Shown here piece by piece: positions 1 through 15,300 of a stretch of DNA of 64,000 nt. A program made the position numbers and the translations under genes. The number at the start of each line of letters is the position of its first letter. Positions within the stretch are counted from its first letter, which is position 1. The notes under the pieces are model-generated. The model saw only the letters and a program-made list of their open reading frames with translations. It had not been told where the DNA came from and ran no database searches. Source of the stretch: Chrysaora quinquecirrha (lineage: Eukaryota > Cnidaria > Scyphozoa > Semaeostomeae > Pelagiidae); assembly GCA_014526335.1 (NCBI GenBank), contig JACTAT010000039.1, forward strand, positions 3,210,202 through 3,274,201, written 5' to 3'.

Positions 1-796
1 CTGCATTTTGTATACAACTGAAGAAGTTTGGTGCATTCTGAGGGAGATCGATATCCATGTCTTCTACATCTTCCAGGTGACTGCAATCTGACACTGAATC
101 ATCACTCACTGGTGGAAAAGGAACATCGTCAAATCCTCTTCATTTATTGTACTACGTATCGAATCAACCAATGCTGGAGTATAACAGGTGGGAGGTATAT
201 CCCTAACTCGCATTTCCCTTCGTTCTGCCTTTTAACAACCACTGGCGTCTTCGTAGATATCATGTTCGCTTCTTTGGGACTGACAAGTGTCACTTCTCCA
301 TGATCCAAGCCAATTTCTTTAGGAAATTCACAGAGAATAGGTTATCTGGGAACTTGGGTGAAAACAAAGTGACTTTACTATGTGGTGATTTCAGCCCCAG
401 TTCAGTAAGGAAATCGTCAGTTAGTTTTTTCTCTGGGCCATTTAAAAGGTCTTCGGCACCATTTGCTTGGAAAACGGCGTCCCAATTTTCGCAGTCAAGC
501 CGCGTATTGAGGCTAGGACTTGGGCTTAATAGTACGCATGAATTTGTATTGTATGGTATATCCAACTTTTCGGGTAGATCTAGGCCGCTACTCCATTTTG
601 TGGCAGCTGCTGGCGATTGTCGTGGAGACAGAACGAACTTGTACATATGCTCGACATCTTTCGGTGTTCCTAAATCGAACATGTCCTCGCCGAAATCTTG
701 TACTACGATTTCAGGAAGTGTCTTCTGATGAGATTGTTTCTTTCGCTTGGTCTGTGAGTGAACCATGATTCTAATCTTTAGTTCTGATCTTATCAC
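1..796 (-). CDS. Unrecognised Ser/Thr-Pro-rich protein, partial, frame-disrupted
   Basis: A minus-strand reading frame begins near 763-796 and runs without introns off the left edge. The protein is rich in SP/TP dipeptides (SPRQSP, SPSPS, KSPHS, LFSPK, VSPKEA, STKTP), like a CDK-phosphorylated scaffold. It has a weak internal repeat: TELGLKSPHSKVTLFSPK is followed by KEIGLDHGEVTLVSPK. Reading through it requires three frame changes, near 324, 183 and 132, each explained by one missing base. After each break the new frame continues with similar acidic SP/TP-rich composition, for example LPPV, then TPALVDSIR, then DDVPFPPVSDDS. I do not recognise the family. A kinetochore SKA3-like tail is a speculative thought based only on composition. 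It may be a retrocopy nested antisense in a 5' intron of ERCC4, because the ERCC4 fragment at 1876 starts with a splice acceptor and lacks its upstream exons. Confidence 0.5.
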
Positions 797-1875
797 ATCC
801 CAAATTTTTCAGAATCAAGACGAAGCGTTGAGATAAGAAGCACGTCGTTTTTAGGCTTAGTATTTCATGGTTTTATTTCACTAGAAATCCATTTAGAGCG
901 GTGTAGAATGGTGTTGTGTTTAGATTTAGCAGGTTCTCTATATCTAGTCTTGGATAACTATTTATTCAAGTTTGTTCGTAGTTGCATTTTAATGATTGAT
1001 AAATAATTTATGACTATTCTCAACATCACTCAATTGTGGACGGGGATACTCTATACACCTTCAATCCGCCCACAAGAAATGCGCATTTTCATCTCAATCA
1101 CGTATGCTCAACATGAAAACTTCCCGCTTTTCGGCAGATTTCCTCATCAGCTCTCTTTGAGCCCTGTGATCTTGTAAATTATGCATAGGTGCTTGATTTA
1201 ATTATGTAAATCCACAAGATGGTAATTTTTGCTTTCATGCACTTTGAATCATCTGCGAAGCTTGCTATTTTTGTCACTGGTCGCTCGTTATTCATAGCAA
1301 GGGCGTCACTATTGAGGAGTTTGGGAAGGTGGGAGGATGTTTTGGTTTTTATTAACCCGCTCTCCAATGAACAACCCTCTTAGCATAAAAATCCCAGAAA
1401 TGAATTAACCCTTATCCTGGATTTAATAGAACATTTGTTGCCACTGTTTTTTCTGCAATGCCCCTTCTAGTAGCTGGGGGATTCTCGTTTTAATAGTATC
1501 CTCTTATCCTTTCCAATAAGCAGCACTCTTAGCATGGCCTCCTAGAGATCCCAAAGATAAATTAACTTTCATCTATGACTCAATATAACGTTTGTTGTGA
1601 AATTTTGTTATCCGATTCCCCCTCAAGAAGCTGGGGGATTCTTGTTTTTATTAGCATCCTCTCCTGCAAGCAGCCCTCTTAACATGGCCCCCTAATAATC
1701 CCAGCAATGAATTAACCTTCATCATGGATTCAATATAACGTTAGTTCTCACAGTGTGTTCTGTAATGCCTCCTCTAGTAGCTGGGGGATTCTGATATCCG
1801 TTGGAAATTTCAAATAATGCCTCGACGTTTAATCAAAGCCTTTTCTTTTCAACTGTTATCTATTTGTCTTTGTAG
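797..1875. other. Non-coding stretch between the S/T-P gene and the first ERCC4 exon seen
   Basis: No exon matching the helicase-like half of ERCC4 is visible here. The right half (1340-1797) is a three-copy tandem repeat. The remainder is AT-rich without open frames of interest. It is either the tail of a long ERCC4 intron or a promoter-proximal spacer for the minus-strand gene. Confidence 0.5.
1340..1797. repeat. Three-copy direct tandem repeat, about 150-157 bp per unit
   Basis: The anchor GCTGGGGGATTCT recurs at 1473, 1630 and 1780, spaced 157 and 150 bases. Between anchors the same order of words recurs: a CCCTCTTA/CACTCTTA-GCATGG block, AATCCC/GATCCC, then ATTAAC-TTCAT and a CAATATAACGTT stretch. 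The copies have diverged by both substitutions and indels. Confidence 0.8.
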
Positions 1876-7584
<5,709 letters not shown>

Positions 7585-8021
7585 CAAAAGGTATTTATTG
7601 ATAATAATAAATTGATTATTTCTTAAATAAACATGTATATTTTAGGAATTTGAAACCATCTCAACTTGTAAGTACACTAAAAGTATTAATATCCACTGTC
7701 ATTGCAGTTTCTATATAAACCAGTATTGGGTCCTCAGTATAGCCTAACATATGCAATATTGCTTATGTGACTCTGCAGAACATCTGCTATTAAGTGAAAA
7801 CAGTTGCAAAATTACAAATTATAAGTCCAGAAGATAATCTTTAATCTTTTCAAAGACCTAGAAAGATAATCAAATTGCAAGAAAAGTTGAAATCAATTCA
7901 TAGACATGTCATCATCATCACCTTGTATCATTATAATCATTGCAATCAACTGATCACTATTTTGATTATGATCATGAGCATAATCATCTACAGCATCATC
8001 ACCATCATCATAATCATCTGT

Positions 8022-8071
<50 letters not shown>

Positions 8072-8324
8072 CACCTCAACCATTACCATCATTATCATCA
8101 TCATGATTATCATCAACATAATGACTTTCACCATTATTAGCATCAGCATTATGATAACCATCACTTAAAATGAATGCAACTTACTGCTGGCTGAGTAATG
8201 AGCAAAGATCTTGCAACAATCATCTGCTGTCTTGAATCACTGTATCTCCATATATTCATTGCTGTTCCTATAATAAAATTAAGATCATTTTACAACTTAA
8301 TTTTCTACAATAGCAGAAGTAGTG
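7585..8324. other. Intergenic region downstream of ERCC4
   Basis: It holds the likely ERCC4 3' UTR (an AATAAA at about 7625) and the CAT microsatellite at 7905-8165. Nothing else is recognisable. Confidence 0.6.
7905..8165. repeat. (CAT)n microsatellite
   Basis: Interrupted CAT/CAC repeats. The near-perfect core spans about 8005-8075. The long His- and Ile-rich frames across it are products of the repeat. Confidence 0.9.
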
Positions 8325-8733
8325 TCAGAAATCTGCAAGTTTTGTAGCTCTACCTTCTATTGAACTTGAGTATCTCCCAGAAACATCAGCAATAAAAAAT
8401 ATACCATCCTCGAATGTTATTTCATCTGCATTTTGCATATTCACAAAAAGATCTCCATTTAATGGCAGATATAACGTATCACCATCTTTTGATTGCTTCA
8501 AATTGTCAGTTTGGTACACCCCTCTGTTGCTTTCTAAATGTAGAAATTTTCTGCTTTTCTTGATAGCATTTGAAGATGACGATTTTAACGTCATTTGGAG
8601 TTGACAATGTCTTGTCTGTTATCATATTAAGAGTGTCTACCATTCGACGTCTCTTTATTCCAATTCCATTATACACATCATTATTGTTTAAGCTGTCTTG
8701 CTGGTGGTCGAGGTCTCCGTTTGAGATATCCAT
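8325..8733 (-). CDS. Unrecognised small protein, one probable frame break
   Basis: Two overlapping minus-strand frames fit one protein of about 135 residues. The first reads MDISNGDLDHQQDSLNNND, then KRRRMVDTLNMITDKTLSTP. The second continues with SSSSNAIKKSRKFLHLESN and GDTLYLPLNGDLFVN and ends EGRATKLADF-stop. They connect if one A is removed from the AAAA run near 8583-8586. A further 5' exon may lie at about 8834-8985, with a GT donor at 8833, but it has in-frame stops in every frame and would need several corrections. I do not recognise the family. Two E2F-like sites about 100-370 bases upstream make a cell-cycle gene conceivable. Confidence 0.4.
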
Positions 8734-9081
8734 TAGGATACTTCTATATACTATACTATATACACTTCTCTATGTATAATATATATCCTATACTCCTGAA
8801 CTTGAGATTTCTAATATCTTTTCTCTCCGTACCTGAAATTGCTTCTTCAATTAAAACGTCTTTTCTTCAAGCAGTTTTACAAACAGCGCAACCTTTTCTT
8901 AAAAATCGCACTCTTGCGACAGCTCAAAGCATTCTGTATTCTTTCAGCTTGTCAAATCATGCTTTCAGTGCAATTTCTGTACCATGAATCAACTGTCATT
9001 TGAATAAAATACAGAATGAATGATATTTGTCAGGTACTGTGTTTATCAAATTTACTTGTCCACCCACATGGCATAAATTGA

Positions 9082-9104
9082 TTTTGGCGCCAATTGTTTG
9101 GCGC
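9082..9104. promoter_or_regulatory. Paired E2F-like sites
   Basis: TTTTGGCGCCAA (9082-9093, palindromic) and TTTGGCGC (9097-9104) match the E2F consensus TTTSSCGC and are separated by three bases. They lie between the minus-strand frame ending at 8733 (or its possible 5' exon) and the plus-strand SDR at 9564. They could serve either or both. No transcription start evidence is available. Confidence 0.5.
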
Positions 9105-9563
9105 TTTTTTGTCAGAAATAAACGAGGCAGAATCCATCGCAGAGGAAGACCGGATATTCTATTTTTTACAAAACTTCAAACCCTCCTTCCTTCTTCCTTC
9201 AATTGATGATTGATTCTACTTATCTTTGTCTTCTTAAATTTCGAGCTATTTAGTGTTGTATATCTTGTGACGTCAGGTGAGAAAGCTGAAAAACTTTGCA
9301 TCTCGCGAAAAGACCTGGGTCGAGTTTATTGTTGTTTTTGCGGAAGCCGCTTTTTGCTTTTGTTTCTAACACAATAGGAGACCCGCCCACAAAGATGCCG
9401 AACCAACATCCAAAAGTCAACAAAAAGCTCGCAACATCAACATCAAAAAGCATCGTCATCGTGAAAGCTGCACGCGAGCTGGTTACCTGCTTTGGTACCG
9501 TCGCCATCTTGATTAAGAAAACAGAGGAAGGAAGCCATTCGAGATAAAAGTTGGTGCTGAATC

Positions 9564-10511
9564 ATGTTACCAGTAGTAATTGGTGCTGCTGTCGTTGGTG
9601 CATCGTTGTATGGCATAAGAAAGTGGTGTGATGGTGGTGTATGCACAAGTAAAGCAAGACTGGATGGCAAAACAGTGGTAATCACTGGAGGTAATACAGG
9701 CATTGGAAAGGAAACTGCAATTGATCTTGCAAAGCGTGGAGCTAAAGTAATCATAGGATGCAGAAATAAACAAAAAGGCGAGGAAGCAGTTGTTGAAATC
9801 GCTGCAGCAAGTGGCAGCAAAGACGTGCATTTGCACGCTTTAGATCTGGCATCGTTTGCGTCGATTCGGGCGTTCGCTGAAGAAATCAATAAGTCAGAGT
9901 CCAGATTAGATATTTTGATCAACAATGCTGGTATCATGGCATGCCCTTTCTGGAAAACTGAAGATGGATTCAAATTCAGTTTGGAGTGAATCATCTTGGG
10001 CATTTCTTGTTGACTACTCTGCTGCTCGACCTCATCGAGAAGTCAGCCCCAAGCAGAATTGTCAACGTGTCCTCTTCAGCTCACAAATTTGCTTGGAGTG
10101 CTGATTTTGAAAAGGTGAACGATGAGAAATCTTACACACCCTGGGGTGCTTATGGTGTTAGCAAACTGTCTAATATTCTGTTTACCAAGGAACTGAGCAA
10201 ACGTCTGAAAGACAAAAATGTTTCCGTTTTCTGTCTGCATCCAGGTGCAGTTGCTACTGAGCTCCAGCGTCATTCTCTTAGGGCAGATGCAATAAGAGAA
10301 GTTTTGATGTTCCGTTTTAAAGCTAACCTTCAAAAGCCCAACACAAGGAGCCCAAACATCTATTCACTGTGCTGTCCAAGAAGGCCTTGAGAAGTACAGT
10401 GGAGAGTATTTTGCTGATTGTGCTGTTGCGAGTACATCAGCATTGGCAAAAGATGAAAAGCTGGCAAAACAGTTGTGGGATGTGAGCATGGAATTCATAA
10501 AACAGAAATGA
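9564..10511 (+). CDS. Retinol-dehydrogenase-like SDR, copy A, two frame breaks
   Basis: This is an intronless short-chain dehydrogenase of the RDH11/12/13/14-like group, NAD(P)(H)-dependent and typically membrane-anchored. A hydrophobic N-terminus (MLPVVIGAAVVGASLYGIRK) precedes the Rossmann motif TGGNTGIGKETA, the NNAG motif and the catalytic YGVSK (YxxxK). The frame breaks near 9972-9978, between DGFK and QFGVNHLGHF, where one base is missing. It breaks again near 10321-10327, before PTQGAQTSIHCAV, where one base is extra. Downstream the frame continues as EKYSGEYFADCAVA to the stop at 10509. Copy B (11164-12183) is intact and closely similar throughout, which supports both corrections. Either these are sequence errors or copy A is a recent pseudogene. 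Confidence 0.85.
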
Positions 10512-11163
10512 TACAGAAAACACAAAAACTCTTGAGAAAACTAACTAATACTTTCATTGTTTAAGTTAAATATGGTAAAGCACATTGCACCTAATAGATT
10601 TCACAAAATAACAAAATAATTGTACAAGTGAAATAGCCAATAAAAAAATAGTATTATATTATGCTGGATTTCATTGATCATTATGGACAATTTTACGTGT
10701 ATGCTTGTCTTAGAAAGTGACTGTGTTTCTGATGGTTTTATCGCAATTAAAACTACCCATATGCTTCTCTGCATAGAATCCCAGCAGGCACTGGAGCCAA
10801 TCTCTGGAGCAAATGTGTATCTCATGATGGGCAACGCCCATTTTTTCTCCAAAGGATTTTACATTACTACAGACCTAAGGGGAGTTAGCTTTAATATTGA
10901 GATCAAAGTAAACAGGACAAATCTTATGAAAATAATCATCTCGATTTTGCAGCTTTAAAACACAAGATTATAAATCTTTAACTTTAAAAAATTCTCTTGA
11001 AGAAAATGTTTATGAAGAATTACATCAACCTGGATATCATCAAAAGACTAAGATTGTAGATTAGATCAAAACTCAGTTTTCTTTGAAGTTCAAAACAGAA
11101 TGAGCAAGAATGCTGCATAAGAAATATTGAGAAAAACAGAGCTAATGAGCCATCTTAATTTCA
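10512..11163. other. Convergent intergenic spacer between the two SDR genes
   Basis: AT-rich sequence that must hold both 3' UTRs (for example CAATAAAAAAATAG near 10640 for the plus gene). No other gene is visible. Confidence 0.6.
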
Positions 11164-12183
11164 TTAAGTGAGTTTGGTCCATTTCATGCTCAAATCCCAC
11201 AACTTCTTGGCCAGTCTTTCATCTTTTGCCAATTCTGATGTGGGTGCCACTGCACAGTCTGCAAAATATTCCCCAGAGTACTTCTCAAGCCCTTCTTCAA
11301 CTGCACAGCAAATAGTAGTTTGAGCACCTTGTTGGGGAGTTTTAAAAATTATTTTGCCAACCAGCCTTACAATTTCAGTCATTATTTTAGTCAGTGAAGG
11401 ATATTTTTCAAAGGCATATCGTCCAAGCTCAGTTACAATAGCGCCAGGGTGCAAGGAAAAGACTGACATATTTCTACCTTTCAAACGTTTGCTGAGCTCC
11501 TTAGCAAATAGAACATTTGCAAGCTTGCTCTTGTAATAAGCTTGTCGTCGATGGTAAGTTTTTTCATCATTCACATTTTCAAAATCAGCAGACCAAGTAA
11601 ATCTATGTGCCATAGAAGACACAATGACAATTCTACTTGGAGCTGATTTCTCAATAAGATCAAGAAGCAAATTAGTCAACAAGAAATGTCCAAGATGGTT
11701 AACTGCAAATTGCATTTCAAATCCATCTTCAGTTTTCCAGTAGGGACACCACATTTTACCAGCATTGTTGATCAAAATATCTAATCTTGATTCAGACTTT
11801 TTGATTTCGTCAGCAAATGCATGAATTGATGCAAACGATGCTAGATCTAAAATGCCCAAATGCACATTTTTGCTGCCACTTTTCTCTCTGATGTCAACAA
11901 CTGCATTTTCACCTCTTTGTTTATTTCTACATCCGATGATTACTTTAGCTCCACGTTTTGCAAGGTCGATTGCAGTTTCCTTGCCAATACCTGTATTGCC
12001 TCCAGTGATTACAACTGTTTTGCCATCCAGTCTTACCTTGCTTGTGCATACCCCACCATCAGCCCACTTTCTAATGCCATAAAGAGCTACTGCAAGGAGT
12101 GCAAAAAACAAGGACAGTTTTGGCAGCCACCACATCGCTGTAAGGAGTGCAACAAAGAAGGAAAGTTTGTTAGGCGACCACAT
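11164..12183 (-). CDS. Retinol-dehydrogenase-like SDR, copy B, intact, 339 aa
   Basis: A complete intronless short-chain dehydrogenase. Two hydrophobic stretches lie at the N-terminus (LSFFVALLTAMWW and LSLFFALLAVALYG), apparently a local duplication of the anchor segment. TGGNTGIGKETA (cofactor), LINNAGKM, QFAVNHLGHF and the catalytic YYKSK (YxxxK) follow. The length is typical for RDH11/12/13-like proteins. It likely reduces or oxidises retinoids or other lipid aldehydes at a membrane, but the substrate cannot be read from the sequence. It is tail to tail with copy A and head to head with the threonine-synthase-like gene, 205 bases away. Confidence 0.93.
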   Translation of the reverse strand: MWSPNKLSFFVALLTAMWWLPKLSLFFALLAVALYGIRKWADGGVCTSKVRLDGKTVVITGGNTGIGKETAIDLAKRGAKVIIGCRNKQRGENAVVDIREKSGSKNVHLGILDLASFASIHAFADEIKKSESRLDILINNAGKMWCPYWKTEDGFEMQFAVNHLGHFLLTNLLLDLIEKSAPSRIVIVSSMAHRFTWSADFENVNDEKTYHRRQAYYKSKLANVLFAKELSKRLKGRNMSVFSLHPGAIVTELGRYAFEKYPSLTKIMTEIVRLVGKIIFKTPQQGAQTTICCAVEEGLEKYSGEYFADCAVAPTSELAKDERLAKKLWDLSMKWTKLT

Positions 12184-12388
12184 TTAGACCGAAATGTTTG
12201 CGCCTAAGTTAATTCGAACAAAGTCCAAAGCGACGTATCTTATTTCATTTCCGCTTCGTATTCTTTATCCCAGTCTCCCTCTTCATTTCCGTTTCCGGCT
12301 CATGATAGCGCTTTTGTTTTGCTTCTCTTTACACGTTTAGCAGGCAGCCTAACTTCAAAACCATAAGAAAGTATCAATAAGTAAAAAC
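12184..12388. promoter_or_regulatory. Probable bidirectional promoter, SDR-B / THNSL2-like
   Basis: Only 205 bases separate the two divergent start codons. The spacer contains three GGAA-core, ETS-like words read on the minus strand (CCGGAAAC, CGGAAAT and GCGGAAAT, corresponding to TTTCCGGCT, ATTTCCGTT and ATTTCCGCT on the plus strand) and no clear TATA box. This is the usual look of a shared housekeeping promoter. Confidence 0.5.
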
Positions 12389-15300
12389 ATGAAATACGAA
12401 AGTACTCGGGGCTCCACCAAAAGATGTTCATTTGAATATGTATTGATTAACGCCTATGCTGAAGATGGAGGCCTTTATTTACCGGAGAGAATTCCAGAAT
12501 TATCCTACGATCAGTTAACCTGTTGGTCATCTTTGGGTTATGTCACCCTTTGCAAGAAAATCGTTCAAGAATTTGTCGATGTTGAAGAATACAGCAGCCT
12601 CAAGATAGATGGTACATAAATGTTAATTCATCTAGCCTATCTAGAACTTTTGTGCTCACTTCATATTATAAACAGTTGGCAATGTCTTACATCAACCATA
12701 TTTTATCTTACAGTAACCTTGTGTTACCTTACAGTAACCCCTTGTTACCTCGCAGTTAACTAATAGTTACCATTGGTTAATTGTAGTTACCATTGGTCAC
12801 CTGGCAGTAACCATTGGTTACCTCAAAATTCCGGTGTTTACTTCATATTAACTATTGGTAAAATTTTAATACTGGACTTTTACCTTACAGTTACCATCAA
12901 TTACCTTACAACTGGTAACCTGATAGTTACCATTTACCATTTATTTAATTGTATTTACCATTGATGACCTAAACATAACCATTGATTAATTGTAGTAATG
13001 ATTTGTTACTTTCCAGTAACCATTGGTTACCGGAAAGTAATCGTTGGTTTATTGAAGTAACCGTTGGTTACCTCACAGTTACTATTGTTTACTTGACAGT
13101 AACTATTGCTCAGGTTTAGCTGCCAATGGTTACCCTACAGTAAATATGGTTTCCTTACAGTAACGATTGGTATGCTTTGATGATAATTTTTAATATTTTC
13201 GTTACACTACAGTAACTGTTGGTAAGTCCCAATTAACATTCGGCAAATTAAGTAACGTTTTTGCCCTTGCATTGCAGCTCTTATCGAGAAAGCCTTCCGC
13301 TCATTTGACTGTGAAGAAATCATCCCTATACAGAGAAATGGTAACATTTTGGTAGCAGAACTATGGCATGGCAGAAGTCTGGCATTCAAAGATCTTGCCG
13401 TCAGCTGCGTCTGTTGTTTTACCGAGAACTATTTCAGTCAAAGAAACATCCATGCTAACGTCATCTGTGCAACTTCAGGGGACACTGGCAGCTCCGTAAT
13501 GGAAAGTGCGAGAGGATGTAGATTCATTGATGTGTTCACTCTATTTCCAGAAGGACGTTGCTCTGAGATTCAGGAGAGACAGATGACGTGTATAGCTGAA
13601 GAGAATATTCATGCTATCTGTGCCGAGGGAAGTTCTGATGACTTTGATAAAGTTATCGATGAGATCTTTTCTGATGACAAATTCACCACTGAACACAAGA
13701 TAATTAGCTTCAGTTCACTCAACTGGGTTAGAATCATGATTCAAATTGTGCATTATTTTTACTCGTACTTCAAAAGTGTGGATAAAGTAGGTGAGATGGT
13801 TACCGTCGTTGTACCATCTGGTGGTCTTGGAAATCTTACAGGTAATGTTAAACAACAATTTTTTTCAATGAAAAGAGGAAACATTTATTAAAGTAAAGTT
13901 TCTTTAATCTCAAAGTTTTAGGCTGGGACAAAAATCGAACCAGTTTTATATAACAAAATGTACCATTAATCTAAACTCTTGTGGTATCTTTCCTGCGCAA
14001 GAAGCATTCGCTATTTTTAAAGGGCGTACGAGCTTCCTGTTGAAACAAAACGATTTTCGAGAGATTTCCGTGAAAACAATAGAATTTACGGCAAGGGTCT
14101 ACGAGATTCTCTAGGATTCTCTGTGACTTTTTAAGAGGGCAAGCGGTTTTCTTGTTCTCCTCGTGATTTGTTATAGTATAGGTTTTCAATGACCCCCCTT
14201 GGTTTTGAACCCATAGCTGCATTTTCCAGCATTTAGAATCAACCTAACTCTAACTTCTTTTTTAGCTGGTTACATTGCTAGTTTAATGGGATTGCCTATT
14301 AAACTTGTGGCAGCTGTCAATCAAAATGACTCTGTGCATAGAATCGTCAGCAAAGGTGACTTCAGTGAACCAGCTGAAGTATTGAAATCAAGTTCTTGTT
14401 CCATGGATATAACGGTACGTCAATTCACCCTTCCTTCTATCTACAATCATGGCAAAAATTATTGAGACAACAGTCGTGCACACATACTGGCCGGAGACCC
14501 CCCTCCCCAAGCCGGGTGGCGCCACCGTCAAGTTGTCTCACACGATTTTGACCAGAATCGTTGTGGTACAGTCAACTCAGCGTCAATCCTTTTGAGATTG
14601 GTAAACGGGTACCCAGGGCATCCGTATCAGTCTGCAGGAACTAGCTGCAATTTTAAGGTAATGGCATTGCTTTTATGTGGTCTCTGTGGCGCAGTGGTTA
14701 GCGTGCTGGACTCACAACGAAACTTTCCACTTGTGTTGCAGAGATAATGACCTTGGGCAAGTTATTAACACAAATGTGTCTCTCCACCCAGGTGTATAAA
14801 TGGGTACCTGGTCGGTAGTTATGAGCGCCGTGTGTGGCTGCACCCTGCTATATGCTAATGCATCAAGACCAGGGGTAAAGTGTAAAGTCGACTGAGTAGC
14901 CCTAGGCTAGTAGTAGACTCAAAAACGGCAACTTTAACTTTGCTTTACTTTTATGAAGAGTCGTTATCCGTAACTGCACTTCACAATCATAGCCCCCTTT
15001 ACTCGGGCCGATTTTTTTTCATGTTATGCTATACTCTCTGGGGAGTTTAACTTTTTTTGCTGCAGCCACACTTTGTGATACGATGCCTTCACCACTATTC
15101 TACCAATTTTACGGAGTGATACGGTGTGGTATCTACAACAGTCCAAGCACACCCAAGAGGTAACCCATCCTGGAAATCAACCTGGACCGAACCAAACTTA
15201 TCTTTGATGATCTAATGGGAACCGGTGCGTGTCAACAAGCAAGCTGCATCATATTTATTTAGCAATGGCTTGGGTCATTGGCAGTTATGGATGTAGACCT

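Noticed and set aside
8834..8985. In-frame TGA codons read as possible selenocysteine positions in a minus-strand exon
   Set aside because: Every frame of the stretch contains stops, no SECIS-like element was seen, and neighbouring sequence shows one-base frame errors, so sequence error or decay is simpler.
14681..14755. A functional tRNA gene
   Set aside because: Only the 5' half and A box resemble a tRNA. No matching acceptor stem or complete cloverleaf is visible, and the downstream body is shared with a repeat copy at 34735.
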